A DNA stretch of 61,229 bases, from the NCBI RefSeq assembly GCF_035712165.1, contig NZ_DASTBH010000570.1, positions 1 through 61,229 on the forward strand, read 5' to 3'. The notes below the pieces were generated by a model. It saw only the letters and a program-made list of their open reading frames with translations, was not told the origin of the DNA and did no database searches. The stretch's first letter is position 1. Every line of letters begins with the position of its first letter. This document shows positions 18,106-26,781 of the stretch, piece after piece. A program made the translations under genes and the position numbers. Source of the stretch: DASYTH01 sp035712165 (GTDB lineage: Bacteria; Actinomycetota; Actinomycetes; Mycobacteriales; Pseudonocardiaceae).

Positions 18106-18932
18106 GCCGGCCCTCCCACCGAGATCGACTCCGGCGTGGTGCTGATCTTCGCGCCGCCGGTGCGGCGCTCCAGGTACCGGGACAGGTAGCCGAGCGGCAG
18201 CGTGATGATCAGATAGCAGAACCCGGCCACCACGACCGGCGTCAGGCTCTTGGACGTGTTCAGCGCGATCCGGCCCATCTGGGTCAGCTCCTGCTCGGCG
18301 ATCGTGCTGCCGAGGAACAGCGCCAGCGACGAGTCCTTGGTGAGCGCGATCAGCTCGTTGGTCAGCGGCGGAAGGATGATCTTGAAGGCCTGCGGGATGA
18401 CCACGAAGGAGGTCGTCCGGCCGGAGGACAGACCCAGTGACCGGGCCGCCTCGACCTGCCCGGCCGGCACCGCCTGGATGCCCGCCCGGAACGTCTCGGC
18501 CATGTACGCCGAGGCCACGATGCCGAGTCCGATCGCCAGCGCGGTGTACTTGTCGAAGATCGTGCCGGGGAAGGCCAGCGGCACGCCGTAGCCGACCGCG
18601 ATGAGCACGAGCAACGCGGGCAGGCCGCGGAAGAACTCGATGTAGGCGATGGCCAGCCCGCGGTAGACCCGGACAGTGGACAGCCGCATCAGCGCCAGGA
18701 CCAACCCGAGCACCAGACCGACGCTGAACCCGAGCGCGGTGTAGATCACGGTGTTGTACAGGCCCACCGTGATGATCCTGGGGAACATCGACAGCGCCAC
18801 GTCGACGTTGAAGAAGGCGTTCTTCAGGTTGGCCCAGTTGGCGGTGAGCGCGAAGATCACCACGATCAAGAGGCCGATTCCGTACTGCACACCGCGGAAC
18901 ACCCGGGCACGTTGCCGTTTGGTCAGGGCCAT
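18102..18932 (-). CDS. Polar amino-acid ABC transporter permease
   Basis: A 276-residue HisM/GlnP-type membrane permease with about five hydrophobic segments. The coupling-helix signature is present (SAYMAETFRAGIQAVPAGQVEAARSLGLS), which contacts the ATPase. A good GGAGGG ribosome-binding site precedes the ATG at 18932. Only one permease gene is present, so the channel is presumably a homodimer, unlike the gluC/gluD heterodimers of corynebacteria. It lies between the substrate-binding protein gene and the ATPase gene, after a hairpin that may lower its expression. Confidence 0.92.
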   Translation of the reverse strand: MALTKRQRARVFRGVQYGIGLLIVVIFALTANWANLKNAFFNVDVALSMFPRIITVGLYNTVIYTALGFSVGLVLGLVLALMRLSTVRVYRGLAIAYIEFFRGLPALLVLIAVGYGVPLAFPGTIFDKYTALAIGLGIVASAYMAETFRAGIQAVPAGQVEAARSLGLSSGRTTSFVVIPQAFKIILPPLTNELIALTKDSSLALFLGSTIAEQELTQMGRIALNTSKSLTPVVVAGFCYLIITLPLGYLSRYLERRTGGAKISTTPESISVGGPA

Positions 18933-18963
18933 GAACCCTCCTGAGTGGGGACGTGAAGCGGGC

Positions 18964-18998
18964 GAGGGGGCCCGCGCCGGCGAAGCGCAGGCCCCCTC
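18964..18998 (-). terminator. Hairpin between binding-protein and permease genes
   Basis: GAGGGGGCC (18964-18972) pairs with GGCCCCCTC (18990-18998). The hairpin directly follows the binding-protein stop without a T-run. This position usually marks partial termination or 3'-end protection, so that more binding protein than permease is made. Confidence 0.55.
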
Positions 18999-19008
18999 GG
19001 TCAGACGA

Positions 19009-19827
19009 TCATTCCGGCTTCTTGCCGAACCACTTCTCGTAGATCTTGTCGTACTCGCCGCTGGACTTGGCTTCCTTGAGCACGTCGTTGATCACCTTGA
19101 GCAGGTCGGCGTTGCCCTTCTTCAGGCCGATGCCGTACTGCTCGCCGGTGTCGAACTCCTTGCTCACCTCGAAGCCGGTCTTCTCCTTGACCCAGTCGTA
19201 GAGCACGCCGTTGTCGTTGATGCCGGCGTCCACCTGGCCGGTCTCGACGGCGGTCAGCAGCAGACCGAGGTCCTCGAAGGTCACCAGTTCGGCGCCCGCG
19301 GCGTTCTTCTCCGCGTACTCCTGGCCGGTGGTGGTGTTCTGCACGCCCAGCTTCTTGCCCTTCAGCTTGGCCAGGTCGTCCAGGCCGGAGCCCTTCTTGA
19401 CCACCAGCGCCTGGGTGGCGTCGAAATACGGGTCGGAGAAGTCGATGTTCTCCTTGCGCTTGTCCGTGATGGTCATGCCGGCCGAGGACAGGTCGCACTT
19501 GCCCGAGTTGAAGTCGGCGCCGGACTGGATCCCGTCGAACGGCGTGTCGACGACCTCCTGCTTCACGCCCAGCTTCTTTGCCACCAGGTCCATCAGGTCG
19601 ATGTCGAAGCCGACCACCTTGCCGCCGTCCTCGAACTCGAACGGCTTGTAGGGCAACCCGGTGCAGTTGGTCAGCTGGCCGGCGTTGACGAGCTGGACGT
19701 TCGGCGCCGCGGCGCCACTGCTGCCCCCCGTGTTGCCACTGGGCGTCTCACTGTTCCCGCAGCCCGCGACCGCGATGGCCAGGGCGGGCAACAAGGCCAA
19801 CACCCTCAGTTTGGAAGGACCTGCCAC
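19009..19827 (-). CDS. Glutamate/polar amino-acid ABC transporter, substrate-binding lipoprotein
   Basis: The 272-residue extracellular receptor has a signal peptide ending in lipobox AVAGC, a Ser/Gly/Thr-rich linker, and a type 2 periplasmic-binding fold. Landmarks are FEFEDGGKVVGFDIDLMD (ligand-cleft entrance), SAGMTITDKRKENIDFSDPYFD and VDAGINDNGVLYDWV. It captures the amino acid and delivers it to the permease. GTG start with a GAGGAG ribosome-binding site. It heads a three-gene operon (binding protein, permease, ATPase) transcribed on the minus strand. Glutamate or glutamine is the likeliest ligand from family resemblance. Confidence 0.93.
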   Translation of the reverse strand: MAGPSKLRVLALLPALAIAVAGCGNSETPSGNTGGSSGAAAPNVQLVNAGQLTNCTGLPYKPFEFEDGGKVVGFDIDLMDLVAKKLGVKQEVVDTPFDGIQSGADFNSGKCDLSSAGMTITDKRKENIDFSDPYFDATQALVVKKGSGLDDLAKLKGKKLGVQNTTTGQEYAEKNAAGAELVTFEDLGLLLTAVETGQVDAGINDNGVLYDWVKEKTGFEVSKEFDTGEQYGIGLKKGNADLLKVINDVLKEAKSSGEYDKIYEKWFGKKPE

Positions 19828-19893
19828 GTCGTCACTCCTCGTTACTTCGTTCGTGCGAGTGACCGCATACTGCCATCCCGGCAGTCCGGTTTG

Positions 19894-19945
19894 TAACGTC
19901 GGGCGATCCGTTGCGTGGCCGCAGCGGAGTTGTAGCCCGACGTTA
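19894..19945 (-). terminator. Structured terminator after the GH63-like gene
   Basis: TAACGTCGGGC (19894-19904) and GCCCGACGTTA (19935-19945) form a perfect 11-bp stem. Its 30-base loop can itself fold (CCGTTGCG with CGCAGCGG). It lies 8 bp after the stop at 19954 and upstream of the transporter operon. There is no T-run, as is common in actinobacterial terminators. Confidence 0.65.
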
Positions 19946-19953
19946 ACCGTGGC

Positions 19954-22644
19954 TCACCGGTGCCGATGCCCAGGCCAGCCCACCAGCAGGACCGCGACCA
20001 GGGCGGTCCAGCCGGTCTGGTGCGAGGCGCCGAGACCCTCGCCGGTGTCGCCGTCGAAATACTCGTTGAACGTAACGTGTTCGGACCACAGCGGGGAGTC
20101 ACTGGCCTCGATCCGCTTGCCGTCAGCGGGCCTGCGGCCGTCCGTGCCGGGCAGGAACAGCGCGCCGAGCCGGCCGGACAGCTCCCGGGCGGCCGCGCCC
20201 AGCGACATCCGGCGCCCGGAGCCGGTGGGCAGCTCCACCTCCACCGCGCCGCCGTGGAAGGCGTCCAGCTCGTAGAGCGCCTCGACCAGCAGTGCGTTGC
20301 ACGGGAACCAGATCGGCCCGCGCCAGTTGGAGTTGCCGCCGAACATCGGGGTGTGCGACTCGCCCGGCTCGTAGCCGACGCCGTGGTGCTCACCGGCGAT
20401 CTCCACCGCCACGCCGTCCCGGTGGGTCGCGGACATCGAGCGGATCCCGTGCGGTGACAGGAACTCCGCCTCGTCCAGCATCCGGTCCAGCACCCGGCGC
20501 AGCTTGTCCTCGTCGAGCAGGGACAGCAGCGCCCGGCGCCCTTCGTCGTCGGCCTGCCAGGTGATGAACTGGCCGAACTCCGGTTGGTGGCGCAGCAGAT
20601 AGTTGAGCCGCTGGGCGAAGTTCGGCAGTTCGGTGAACACCCAGCGCTCCAGCGGCGCGCAGGCCAGCAGCGGGATCAGCCCCACCATCGAGCGCACCCG
20701 CACCGGCGCGGACTCCACCCCGCCGCCGGGCAGGTGCCGGGACACCAGGTCGTAGCAGAACCCGTCCCGCTCGTCCCAGATGCCGCGGCCGGCCGAGCCG
20801 AACTGCGCGGAAACCTGGGCGATGGAAAGGAAGTGCTCGACGAACTTGGTGGCCACGTCCTCGTAGGCCTCGTCCTCGCGGGCCAGTTCCAGCGCGATCT
20901 GCATGAGGTGCAAGGAGTAGGTGGCCATCCAGGAGGTCGCGTCGGACTGCTCGAACCACCAACCCTCGGGCAGCCGGGCGGACCGGTTCACCGGGCCGAT
21001 GTTGTCCATGCCGAGGAAGCCACCCTCGAACAGGTAGTTGCCGTCGGCGTCCTTGTTGTTGACCCACCAGGAGAAGTTGAGCAGCAGCTTGTGGAACACC
21101 CGGGCCAGGAACACCCGGTCGCCCCGGCCGGTCGCGGCCTGCTCGGCCCGGTAGACCTGCAGGCTGGCCCAGGCGTGCACCGGCGGGTTGACGTCGCCGA
21201 ACGACCATTCGTAGGCGGGTAGCTGGCCGTTGGGATGCATCATCCACTCCCGGCACAGCAGCAGCAGCTGCTCCTTGGCGAACGCCGGATCCACCAGGGC
21301 GAACGGCAGCATGTGGAAGGCCAGGTCCCAGGCGGCGAACCAGGGGTACTCCCACTCGTCCGGCATGGACAGCACGTCGGCCACGTCCAGGTGCCGCCAG
21401 TGCGCGTTGCGCGCGTAGAGCCAGCGGCGCTCCTCCGGCGCCGGCGGGCTGGCCGGGTCGCCGTCCAGCCAGTGCCGGACCCGGAACCGGTAGACCTGCT
21501 TGGTCCACAGCAGACCGGCCAGCGCCCGGCGCATCACCTTGGTCTCGTCCGGGGTCTGCGGGGTGGGCAGGCCGGCGTAGAACCGGTCCGCCTCCCGCTC
21601 CCGGCTGTCCATTGTGGACGCGAAGGTCGGCCCGAACGCGCTGCCGTGCCCGGCGCCGGCGATCAGCCGCAGCCGCACGGTGACCGACTCACCGGGCGGC
21701 ACGGCCGCGAAGTGGTACCAGGCGGCGGCTTTCGTGCCGGGCTCGGAGGCGCCGCCGGCCGGCACGACCTGGCAGGTGTCCGCGGCGCCGCGCACCACAT
21801 GGTTGTCGATCCCGGACTTGGTGTAGCGGCTGGCGTTGACGCCGCGGCCGAACAGCTCGACCGTGTCGGTCTCGTTGTCGGTGACCAGCATGGTCGGCGA
21901 CCCGCTGGCGTGCAGCGTGTAGCGGCCGAGCCGGGAGTGCTCGGCGACCACCCGGGCCCAGCCGTGCGCGGTGGAGGCGGTCAGCGCCGGCCGGCGGTCG
22001 TCCCGGCCCCAGGACCAGGTGTTGCGGAACCACAGCTGCGGCAGCAGGTGCAGCGGCGCCGGGTCCGGACCCTGGTTGACCGCGGTGATCTCGACACAGA
22101 TGTCGTCCGGCGCCGCCTTGGCGTAGGTCACCGTGATGTCGAAGAACCGGTTCTCGGCAAGGATTCCGGTGTCGCCGAGTTCCGGCTCGCGCTCGTCGCG
22201 CCGAGCTTCGGCGGACATCGCCCGCAGCTGCCGGTACGGGAACGCGGCCTGCGGATACCGGTAGAGCACCCGCATCCACGAGTGCGTGGGGGTGCCGTCC
22301 AACACCCACCAGTACTCCTTGGCGTCCTCGCCGTGGTTGCCCTCGTGGTTGGCCAGACCGAACAGCCGCTCCTTGAGGATCTCGTCCTGGCCGTTCCACA
22401 TCGCCAGCGCCAGGTTGAGAAAACCGTGCCGGTCGCAGATGCCGGCGATGCCGTCCTCACCCCAGCGGTAGGTGCGCGAGCGGGCGGCGTCGAACGGGAA
22501 GTGGCCCCAGGCGTCGCCGTGCGCGGAGTAGTCCTCGCGCACGGTGCCCCACTGCCGGCCGGCCAGGTAGGGACCCCATAACCGCCACGGCGCCTCGGCC
22601 GTCGGCGCGTCGGCCAACCGGCGCCGCTCCGCGTCTTCGCTCAC
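19954..22644 (-). CDS. GH63-like glucosidase
   Basis: An 896-residue cytosolic protein (no signal peptide) resembling the large glucosidase/mannosylglycerate-hydrolase-like group of clan GH-G. The C-terminal two thirds show an (alpha/alpha)6 barrel pattern: EWEYPWFAAWDLAFHMLPFALVDP, LPAYEWSFGDVNPPVHAWA, FLGMDNIGPVNRSA, WWFEQSDATSWMATYSLHLM and GGNSNWRGPIWFPCN. Trp-rich loops with Asp and Glu near the barrel mouth are candidates for the catalytic acids. The N-terminal 400 residues look beta-rich. The substrate is unknown; a glycogen- or trehalose-related glucoside is plausible. GTG start; monocistronic with its own terminator. Confidence 0.8.
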   Translation of the reverse strand: MSEDAERRRLADAPTAEAPWRLWGPYLAGRQWGTVREDYSAHGDAWGHFPFDAARSRTYRWGEDGIAGICDRHGFLNLALAMWNGQDEILKERLFGLANHEGNHGEDAKEYWWVLDGTPTHSWMRVLYRYPQAAFPYRQLRAMSAEARRDEREPELGDTGILAENRFFDITVTYAKAAPDDICVEITAVNQGPDPAPLHLLPQLWFRNTWSWGRDDRRPALTASTAHGWARVVAEHSRLGRYTLHASGSPTMLVTDNETDTVELFGRGVNASRYTKSGIDNHVVRGAADTCQVVPAGGASEPGTKAAAWYHFAAVPPGESVTVRLRLIAGAGHGSAFGPTFASTMDSREREADRFYAGLPTPQTPDETKVMRRALAGLLWTKQVYRFRVRHWLDGDPASPPAPEERRWLYARNAHWRHLDVADVLSMPDEWEYPWFAAWDLAFHMLPFALVDPAFAKEQLLLLCREWMMHPNGQLPAYEWSFGDVNPPVHAWASLQVYRAEQAATGRGDRVFLARVFHKLLLNFSWWVNNKDADGNYLFEGGFLGMDNIGPVNRSARLPEGWWFEQSDATSWMATYSLHLMQIALELAREDEAYEDVATKFVEHFLSIAQVSAQFGSAGRGIWDERDGFCYDLVSRHLPGGGVESAPVRVRSMVGLIPLLACAPLERWVFTELPNFAQRLNYLLRHQPEFGQFITWQADDEGRRALLSLLDEDKLRRVLDRMLDEAEFLSPHGIRSMSATHRDGVAVEIAGEHHGVGYEPGESHTPMFGGNSNWRGPIWFPCNALLVEALYELDAFHGGAVEVELPTGSGRRMSLGAAARELSGRLGALFLPGTDGRRPADGKRIEASDSPLWSEHVTFNEYFDGDTGEGLGASHQTGWTALVAVLLVGWPGHRHR

Positions 22645-22841
22645 CTGTCCAGTCTGGGCGAGCGTCGCCGGTCACCCAACCCCGGCTTTAGCGGCATGTC
22701 ACTGGTTTGGTCCGTTGCGCACGCGGGAAGATGGGGCCGCGCTGGCCCGACGCGGACCGCCGCGGAGCGGGCGGCGCTCGAGTCGGGCGCGACCAAGGCT
22801 CAAGTCCGGCACCCGTTCTCCCCGGTGCGGGTGACCGGTAC

Positions 22842-24323
22842 TCAGCCGCGGGTGGCGTGGCCGTGCAGGATCATGGCCACCGACTCGGTGACCCGGGCGG
22901 CGTGGTCGAGGTTGAGCCACTCGTCCGGCACGTGCGCGTTGCTGTCCCGGCCGGCGGCGCCGGTGACCACGAACTGGGCGTCCGGGTAGCTCTGCGCGAG
23001 CAGGCCCATGAACGGGATCGAGCCGCCGATTCCCACGGTGCGCCAAGGGTTGCCGAACACCGACTCGCTCAGGTCGTCCAAAGTGGACCGCAGCCACGGA
23101 GCGAGCGCCGGCGCGTTCCAGCCGTCCGCGGCGTCGACATGGCCGATCTCCACGTGCGCGCCGTAGGGCACGTCGGTGGTCAACACCTTGCGCACCGCCT
23201 CCAGCACGGAGCGCGAGTCCGCGGTCGGTGGCAGCCGGAAGCTCAGCATGAGCGTGCTGTACGGCCGCAGCACGTTGCCCGCGACGGCCGGCTCGGGGAA
23301 GCCCGCCGCGCCGATCACCGACAGCGTCGGCCGCCAGGTGTTGTTGATCGTCAGCTCGACCTCGTCGTCGGACACCAGCCCGACGCCCTCCAGCAGCGGA
23401 AACGCCGAACGCACCACACCGGGCGCGGTGGCCACCGCGTTGCGCGCCTCGGCCATCCGGTCGGCCGGGACCTCGACGAACATCTCCGGGACCAGCAGTT
23501 GACCGGTGCGGGCGTCCTCCAGCCGGTCCAGCAGCATCCGCATGACCCGGAACGAACTGGGCACCACGCCGCTGGCCATCCCGGAGTGCAGCCCGGCGGG
23601 CAGCACCCGCACGGTCACCTCGAGCGAGGTCAGGCCGCGCAGCGAGGTGGTCAGCCACAGCCGGTCGTAGTCGAACCCGCCCGAGTCCAGGCACACCACC
23701 AGGGTCACCTCGCCCAGCCGGGGCTTGAGGTGCTCCAGGTAGGCCGGCAGATCCGGGCTGCCGGACTCCTCCGAGGTCTCCAGCACCACGATGCACCGGG
23801 CGTGCCGGCCGCCGGCCGCGCGGACCGCCTCGATCGCCGCGATGGCCGCGTACCCGGAGTACCCGTCGTCCACCGCGCCCCGGCCGTAGAGCCGGTGATC
23901 CCGGCGCACCGGGGTCCACGGGCCGAGCCCGTCGGACCACTCGCCGAACGGCGGCTGCTTGTCCAGGTGGCCGTAGAGCAGGACGGTCCCGGCGCCGGCG
24001 GCGCCGTCGGTGGCCGGCACGTCCACCAGCAGCACCGGGGTCAGCCCGGGCAGCCGGACCACCTCGACCGTGGCCTCGGGGATGGCCCTGGCCAGCGCCC
24101 AGTCCCGCACGTGCGCGACGGCGCGGTCCAGGTGCCCGGTCCGCGCCCAGTCCGCGTCGAAGTTCGGCGACAGCGCGGGGATGGCGACGAACTCGGTCAG
24201 GCTCGGCAGGATGTCCACGTCCCAGCGCCGCCGGACATCGTCGCGCACGGTCCCGGTATCGAGTGCTGTGTCCACCAGTCGATCCTGCCATGCCTCCAGC
24301 GTCTCTCTAGGTGCCCCTACCAT
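22842..24323 (-). CDS. M20-family metallopeptidase (dipeptidase-like)
   Basis: A 493-residue di-zinc peptidase of the M20/CNDP type. Metal and catalytic motifs are present in order: LLYGHLDKQPP (His ligand and Asp), GRGAVDDGYSG (bridging Asp), VLETSEESGSPDL (catalytic Glu and Glu ligand), VVCLDSGGFD and the C-terminal GGSIPFMGLL followed by the final His region. It hydrolyses small peptides in the cytoplasm; the exact substrate is not evident. The ATG at 24323 has no clear ribosome-binding site, and an in-frame GTG about 15 codons downstream (VDTALDTGTV) is an alternative start. It is divergent from the 2-oxo acid dehydrogenase operon. Confidence 0.88.
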   Translation of the reverse strand: MVGAPRETLEAWQDRLVDTALDTGTVRDDVRRRWDVDILPSLTEFVAIPALSPNFDADWARTGHLDRAVAHVRDWALARAIPEATVEVVRLPGLTPVLLVDVPATDGAAGAGTVLLYGHLDKQPPFGEWSDGLGPWTPVRRDHRLYGRGAVDDGYSGYAAIAAIEAVRAAGGRHARCIVVLETSEESGSPDLPAYLEHLKPRLGEVTLVVCLDSGGFDYDRLWLTTSLRGLTSLEVTVRVLPAGLHSGMASGVVPSSFRVMRMLLDRLEDARTGQLLVPEMFVEVPADRMAEARNAVATAPGVVRSAFPLLEGVGLVSDDEVELTINNTWRPTLSVIGAAGFPEPAVAGNVLRPYSTLMLSFRLPPTADSRSVLEAVRKVLTTDVPYGAHVEIGHVDAADGWNAPALAPWLRSTLDDLSESVFGNPWRTVGIGGSIPFMGLLAQSYPDAQFVVTGAAGRDSNAHVPDEWLNLDHAARVTESVAMILHGHATRG

Positions 24324-24544
24324 CGGGTGTCCTAACGTTTTCCCAGTTCAGCGCGTCTTACCCGGGAACCGATCCCACCAGGCGGACTCACCAGAAGGCG
24401 TGCGGTCATGCCAGGATGGAAACCGAGAGACCGTCAGTGCTGACCGTTGACCGACTGCCAACACCCGTGGCGGCGGGCCCCGGCGGCGCGGCCGTAAACG
24501 TCGCCACAAGTGACAGACGCGGCACCGACACGAGGAGAAGGCGC

Positions 24545-25750
24545 ATGTCGTCCCCAGAACAGTGGACGCACCCCGAACCCGGGGCGGCACCCGCCGCCAC
24601 AGCTGCCGCCCCCACGGCTGAGCAGGTGATCGCGGGTTTGCGTGCGACGAGCGAAGGCGGAGCGGAGTTGGTTCAGCTGCTCACGCCGGAGGGCGAACGG
24701 GTCGAAAACCCCGAGTTCGACCGTTATGTGGCGGATGTCACCGCCGAGGACCTGCGCGGGCTCTACCGCGACATGGTGCTGGTGCGCCGGGCCGACCGGG
24801 AGGCCAACGCCCTGCAGCGGCAGGGCCAGCTCGGCATCTGGGTCCCGCTGCTCGGCCAGGAGGCCGCCCAGATCGGCGCCGGCCGGGCGATGCGACCCCA
24901 GGACATGGCGTTCCCCAGCTACCGCGAGCACGGCGTGGCCTGGTGCCGGGGCGTGCGCCCGGAGGAGCTGCTCGGCATCTTCCGCGGCACCGACAACGGC
25001 AGCTGGGACCCGATCGCCAACCGCTTCCACCTGTACACGATCGTGATCGGCAACCAGGTGCTCAACGCCGCCGGGTACGCGATGGGTCAGCGGTTCGACG
25101 GCAAGGTCGGCGACGACGACGGGGAGGCCACGATGGTCTTCTTCGGCGACGGCGCGACCAGCCAGGGTGACGTGCACGAGGGCTTCGTGTGGGCGTCGGT
25201 GTACGACGCGCCGCTGGTGTTCTTCTGCCAGAACAACCAGTGGGCGATCTCCGAGCCGACCGAGCGGCAGACCCGGCTCCCGCTCTACCAGCGCGCCCGC
25301 GGCTACGGCTTCCCCGGCGTCCGGGTGGACGGCAACGACGTGCTCGCCACGCTGGCGGTCTCCCGCTGGGCGCTGGACGAGTGCCGGCACGGCAACGGCC
25401 CGGTGCTGATCGAGGCCTACACGTACCGGATGGACGCGCACACCACCACCGACGACCCGACCCGCTACCGGCTCTCCGACGAGCTGGAGGCGTGGAAGCT
25501 CAAGGACCCGATCGAGCGGGTCCGGGTGAACCTGATCCGGCACGAGCACGCCGACCAGGCCTTCTTCGACTCGATCCAGGCCGAGTCCGACCAGCTCGCC
25601 GCCGAACTGCGGGAGTTCTGCGTGAACATGCCCGATCCGCCACCCGACCGCATGTTCCGCAACGTCTACGCCGAGCCCAGCCCGCAGGTCGACGCCCAGC
25701 GCGACGAGTTCATGGAGTACCTGGCCGGCTTCTCGGGAGGTGCGCACTGA
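24545..25750 (+). CDS. bkdA: 2-oxo acid dehydrogenase E1 component, alpha subunit (probably branched-chain type)
   Basis: 401 residues from the ATG at 24545, chosen for its AGGAGAAGG ribosome-binding site. It is the thiamine-diphosphate-binding subunit of E1. The TPP motif is MVFFGDGATSQGDVHEGF...QNNQWAIS, and the phosphorylation-loop region YRMDAHTTTDDPTRYR is typical. E1 decarboxylates the 2-oxo acid and passes the acyl group to the E2 lipoyl arm. The operon order E1 alpha, E1 beta, E2 matches the mycobacterial bkdABC locus (formerly pdhABC), which is branched-chain specific; pyruvate specificity cannot be excluded from sequence alone. No E3 gene is present. Confidence 0.85.
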   Translation: MSSPEQWTHPEPGAAPAATAAAPTAEQVIAGLRATSEGGAELVQLLTPEGERVENPEFDRYVADVTAEDLRGLYRDMVLVRRADREANALQRQGQLGIWVPLLGQEAAQIGAGRAMRPQDMAFPSYREHGVAWCRGVRPEELLGIFRGTDNGSWDPIANRFHLYTIVIGNQVLNAAGYAMGQRFDGKVGDDDGEATMVFFGDGATSQGDVHEGFVWASVYDAPLVFFCQNNQWAISEPTERQTRLPLYQRARGYGFPGVRVDGNDVLATLAVSRWALDECRHGNGPVLIEAYTYRMDAHTTTDDPTRYRLSDELEAWKLKDPIERVRVNLIRHEHADQAFFDSIQAESDQLAAELREFCVNMPDPPPDRMFRNVYAEPSPQVDAQRDEFMEYLAGFSGGAH

Positions 25751-26769
25751 TGGCTACCCCGGTGCTGAACAAGACCTCGGCCGCCGCGTCGGCCACCCAG
25801 ACCACGACGCTGGCCAAGAGCCTCAACCTCGGCCTGCGGGCGGCCATGGAGGCCGACCCGAAGGTGCTCATCATGGGCGAGGACGTCGGCAAGCTCGGCG
25901 GCGTCTTCCGGATCACCGACGGCCTGCAGAAGGACTTCGGCGAGCACCGCGTGCTGGACACGCCGCTGGCCGAGTCCGGGATCATCGGCACGGCCGTGGG
26001 CCTGGCCATCCGCGGCTTCCGCCCGGTGTGCGAGATCCAGTTCGACGGCTTCATCTTCCCGGCGTTCGACCAGATCGTGTCCCAGGTGGCCAAGCTGCAC
26101 TACCGCAGCCAGGGCAAGGTCAAGCTGCCGATGGTGATCCGGGTGCCGTTCGGCGGCGGGATCGGCGCGGTCGAGCACCACTCCGAGTCGCCGGAGTCGT
26201 ACTTCGCGCACACCGCGGGCCTCCGCGTGGTGTCCTGCTCCAACGCCGTGGACGCGTACTGGATGATCCAGCAGGCGATCCGCTGCGACGACCCGGTGCT
26301 GTTCTTCGAGCCGAAGCGGCGCTACTACGAGAAGGGTCAGCTCGACGTCGACGCCGAGCCGTACCCGCTGTTCGCCTCCCGGGTGCTGCGCCGGGGCGAT
26401 GCCGCCACCCTGGTGGCGTACGGCCCGATGGTGAAGACCTGCCTGGACGCCGCGGCGGCCGCCGCGGAGGACGGCACCTCGCTGGAGGTCATCGACCTGC
26501 GGACGCTCTCGCCGCTGGACCTCGACCCGGTGTTCGAGTCGGTGCGCCGCACCGGCCGGCTGGTCGTGGTCAGCGAGGCGCCGCGGGAGAGCTCGCTGTC
26601 CGGTGAGATCGCGGCCAGGGTGCAGCAGGAGTGCTTCTACTCGTTGGAGGCACCGGTGCTGCGGGTGACCGGGTTCGACACGCCGTACCCACCGTCGAAG
26701 CTCGAGGAGGAGTTCCTCCCCGACCTCGACCGGGTGCTGCACGCTGTCGACCGTTCGCTTGCCTGGTAA
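25750..26769 (+). CDS. bkdB: 2-oxo acid dehydrogenase E1 component, beta subunit
   Basis: 339 residues; the ATG at 25750 overlaps the E1 alpha stop (TGATG), so the two subunits are translationally coupled. Family landmarks are VLIMGEDVGKLGGVFR, DTPLAESGIIGTAVGLA, FDGFIFPAFDQIVSQVAK and, in the C-terminal transketolase-like domain, GRLVVVSEAP. The subunit completes the E1 heterotetramer active site. Longer in-frame extension upstream is merely the shadow of the E1 alpha gene. The E2 gene starts 12 bp downstream. Confidence 0.9.
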   Translation: MATPVLNKTSAAASATQTTTLAKSLNLGLRAAMEADPKVLIMGEDVGKLGGVFRITDGLQKDFGEHRVLDTPLAESGIIGTAVGLAIRGFRPVCEIQFDGFIFPAFDQIVSQVAKLHYRSQGKVKLPMVIRVPFGGGIGAVEHHSESPESYFAHTAGLRVVSCSNAVDAYWMIQQAIRCDDPVLFFEPKRRYYEKGQLDVDAEPYPLFASRVLRRGDAATLVAYGPMVKTCLDAAAAAAEDGTSLEVIDLRTLSPLDLDPVFESVRRTGRLVVVSEAPRESSLSGEIAARVQQECFYSLEAPVLRVTGFDTPYPPSKLEEEFLPDLDRVLHAVDRSLAW

Positions 26770-26781
26770 GGGAAACAACAC

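Noticed and set aside
22645..22841. A possible small gene between the GH63-like and M20 peptidase genes
   Set aside because: No frame has a credible ribosome-binding site plus coding bias; the 197 bp look like an ordinary intergenic region.
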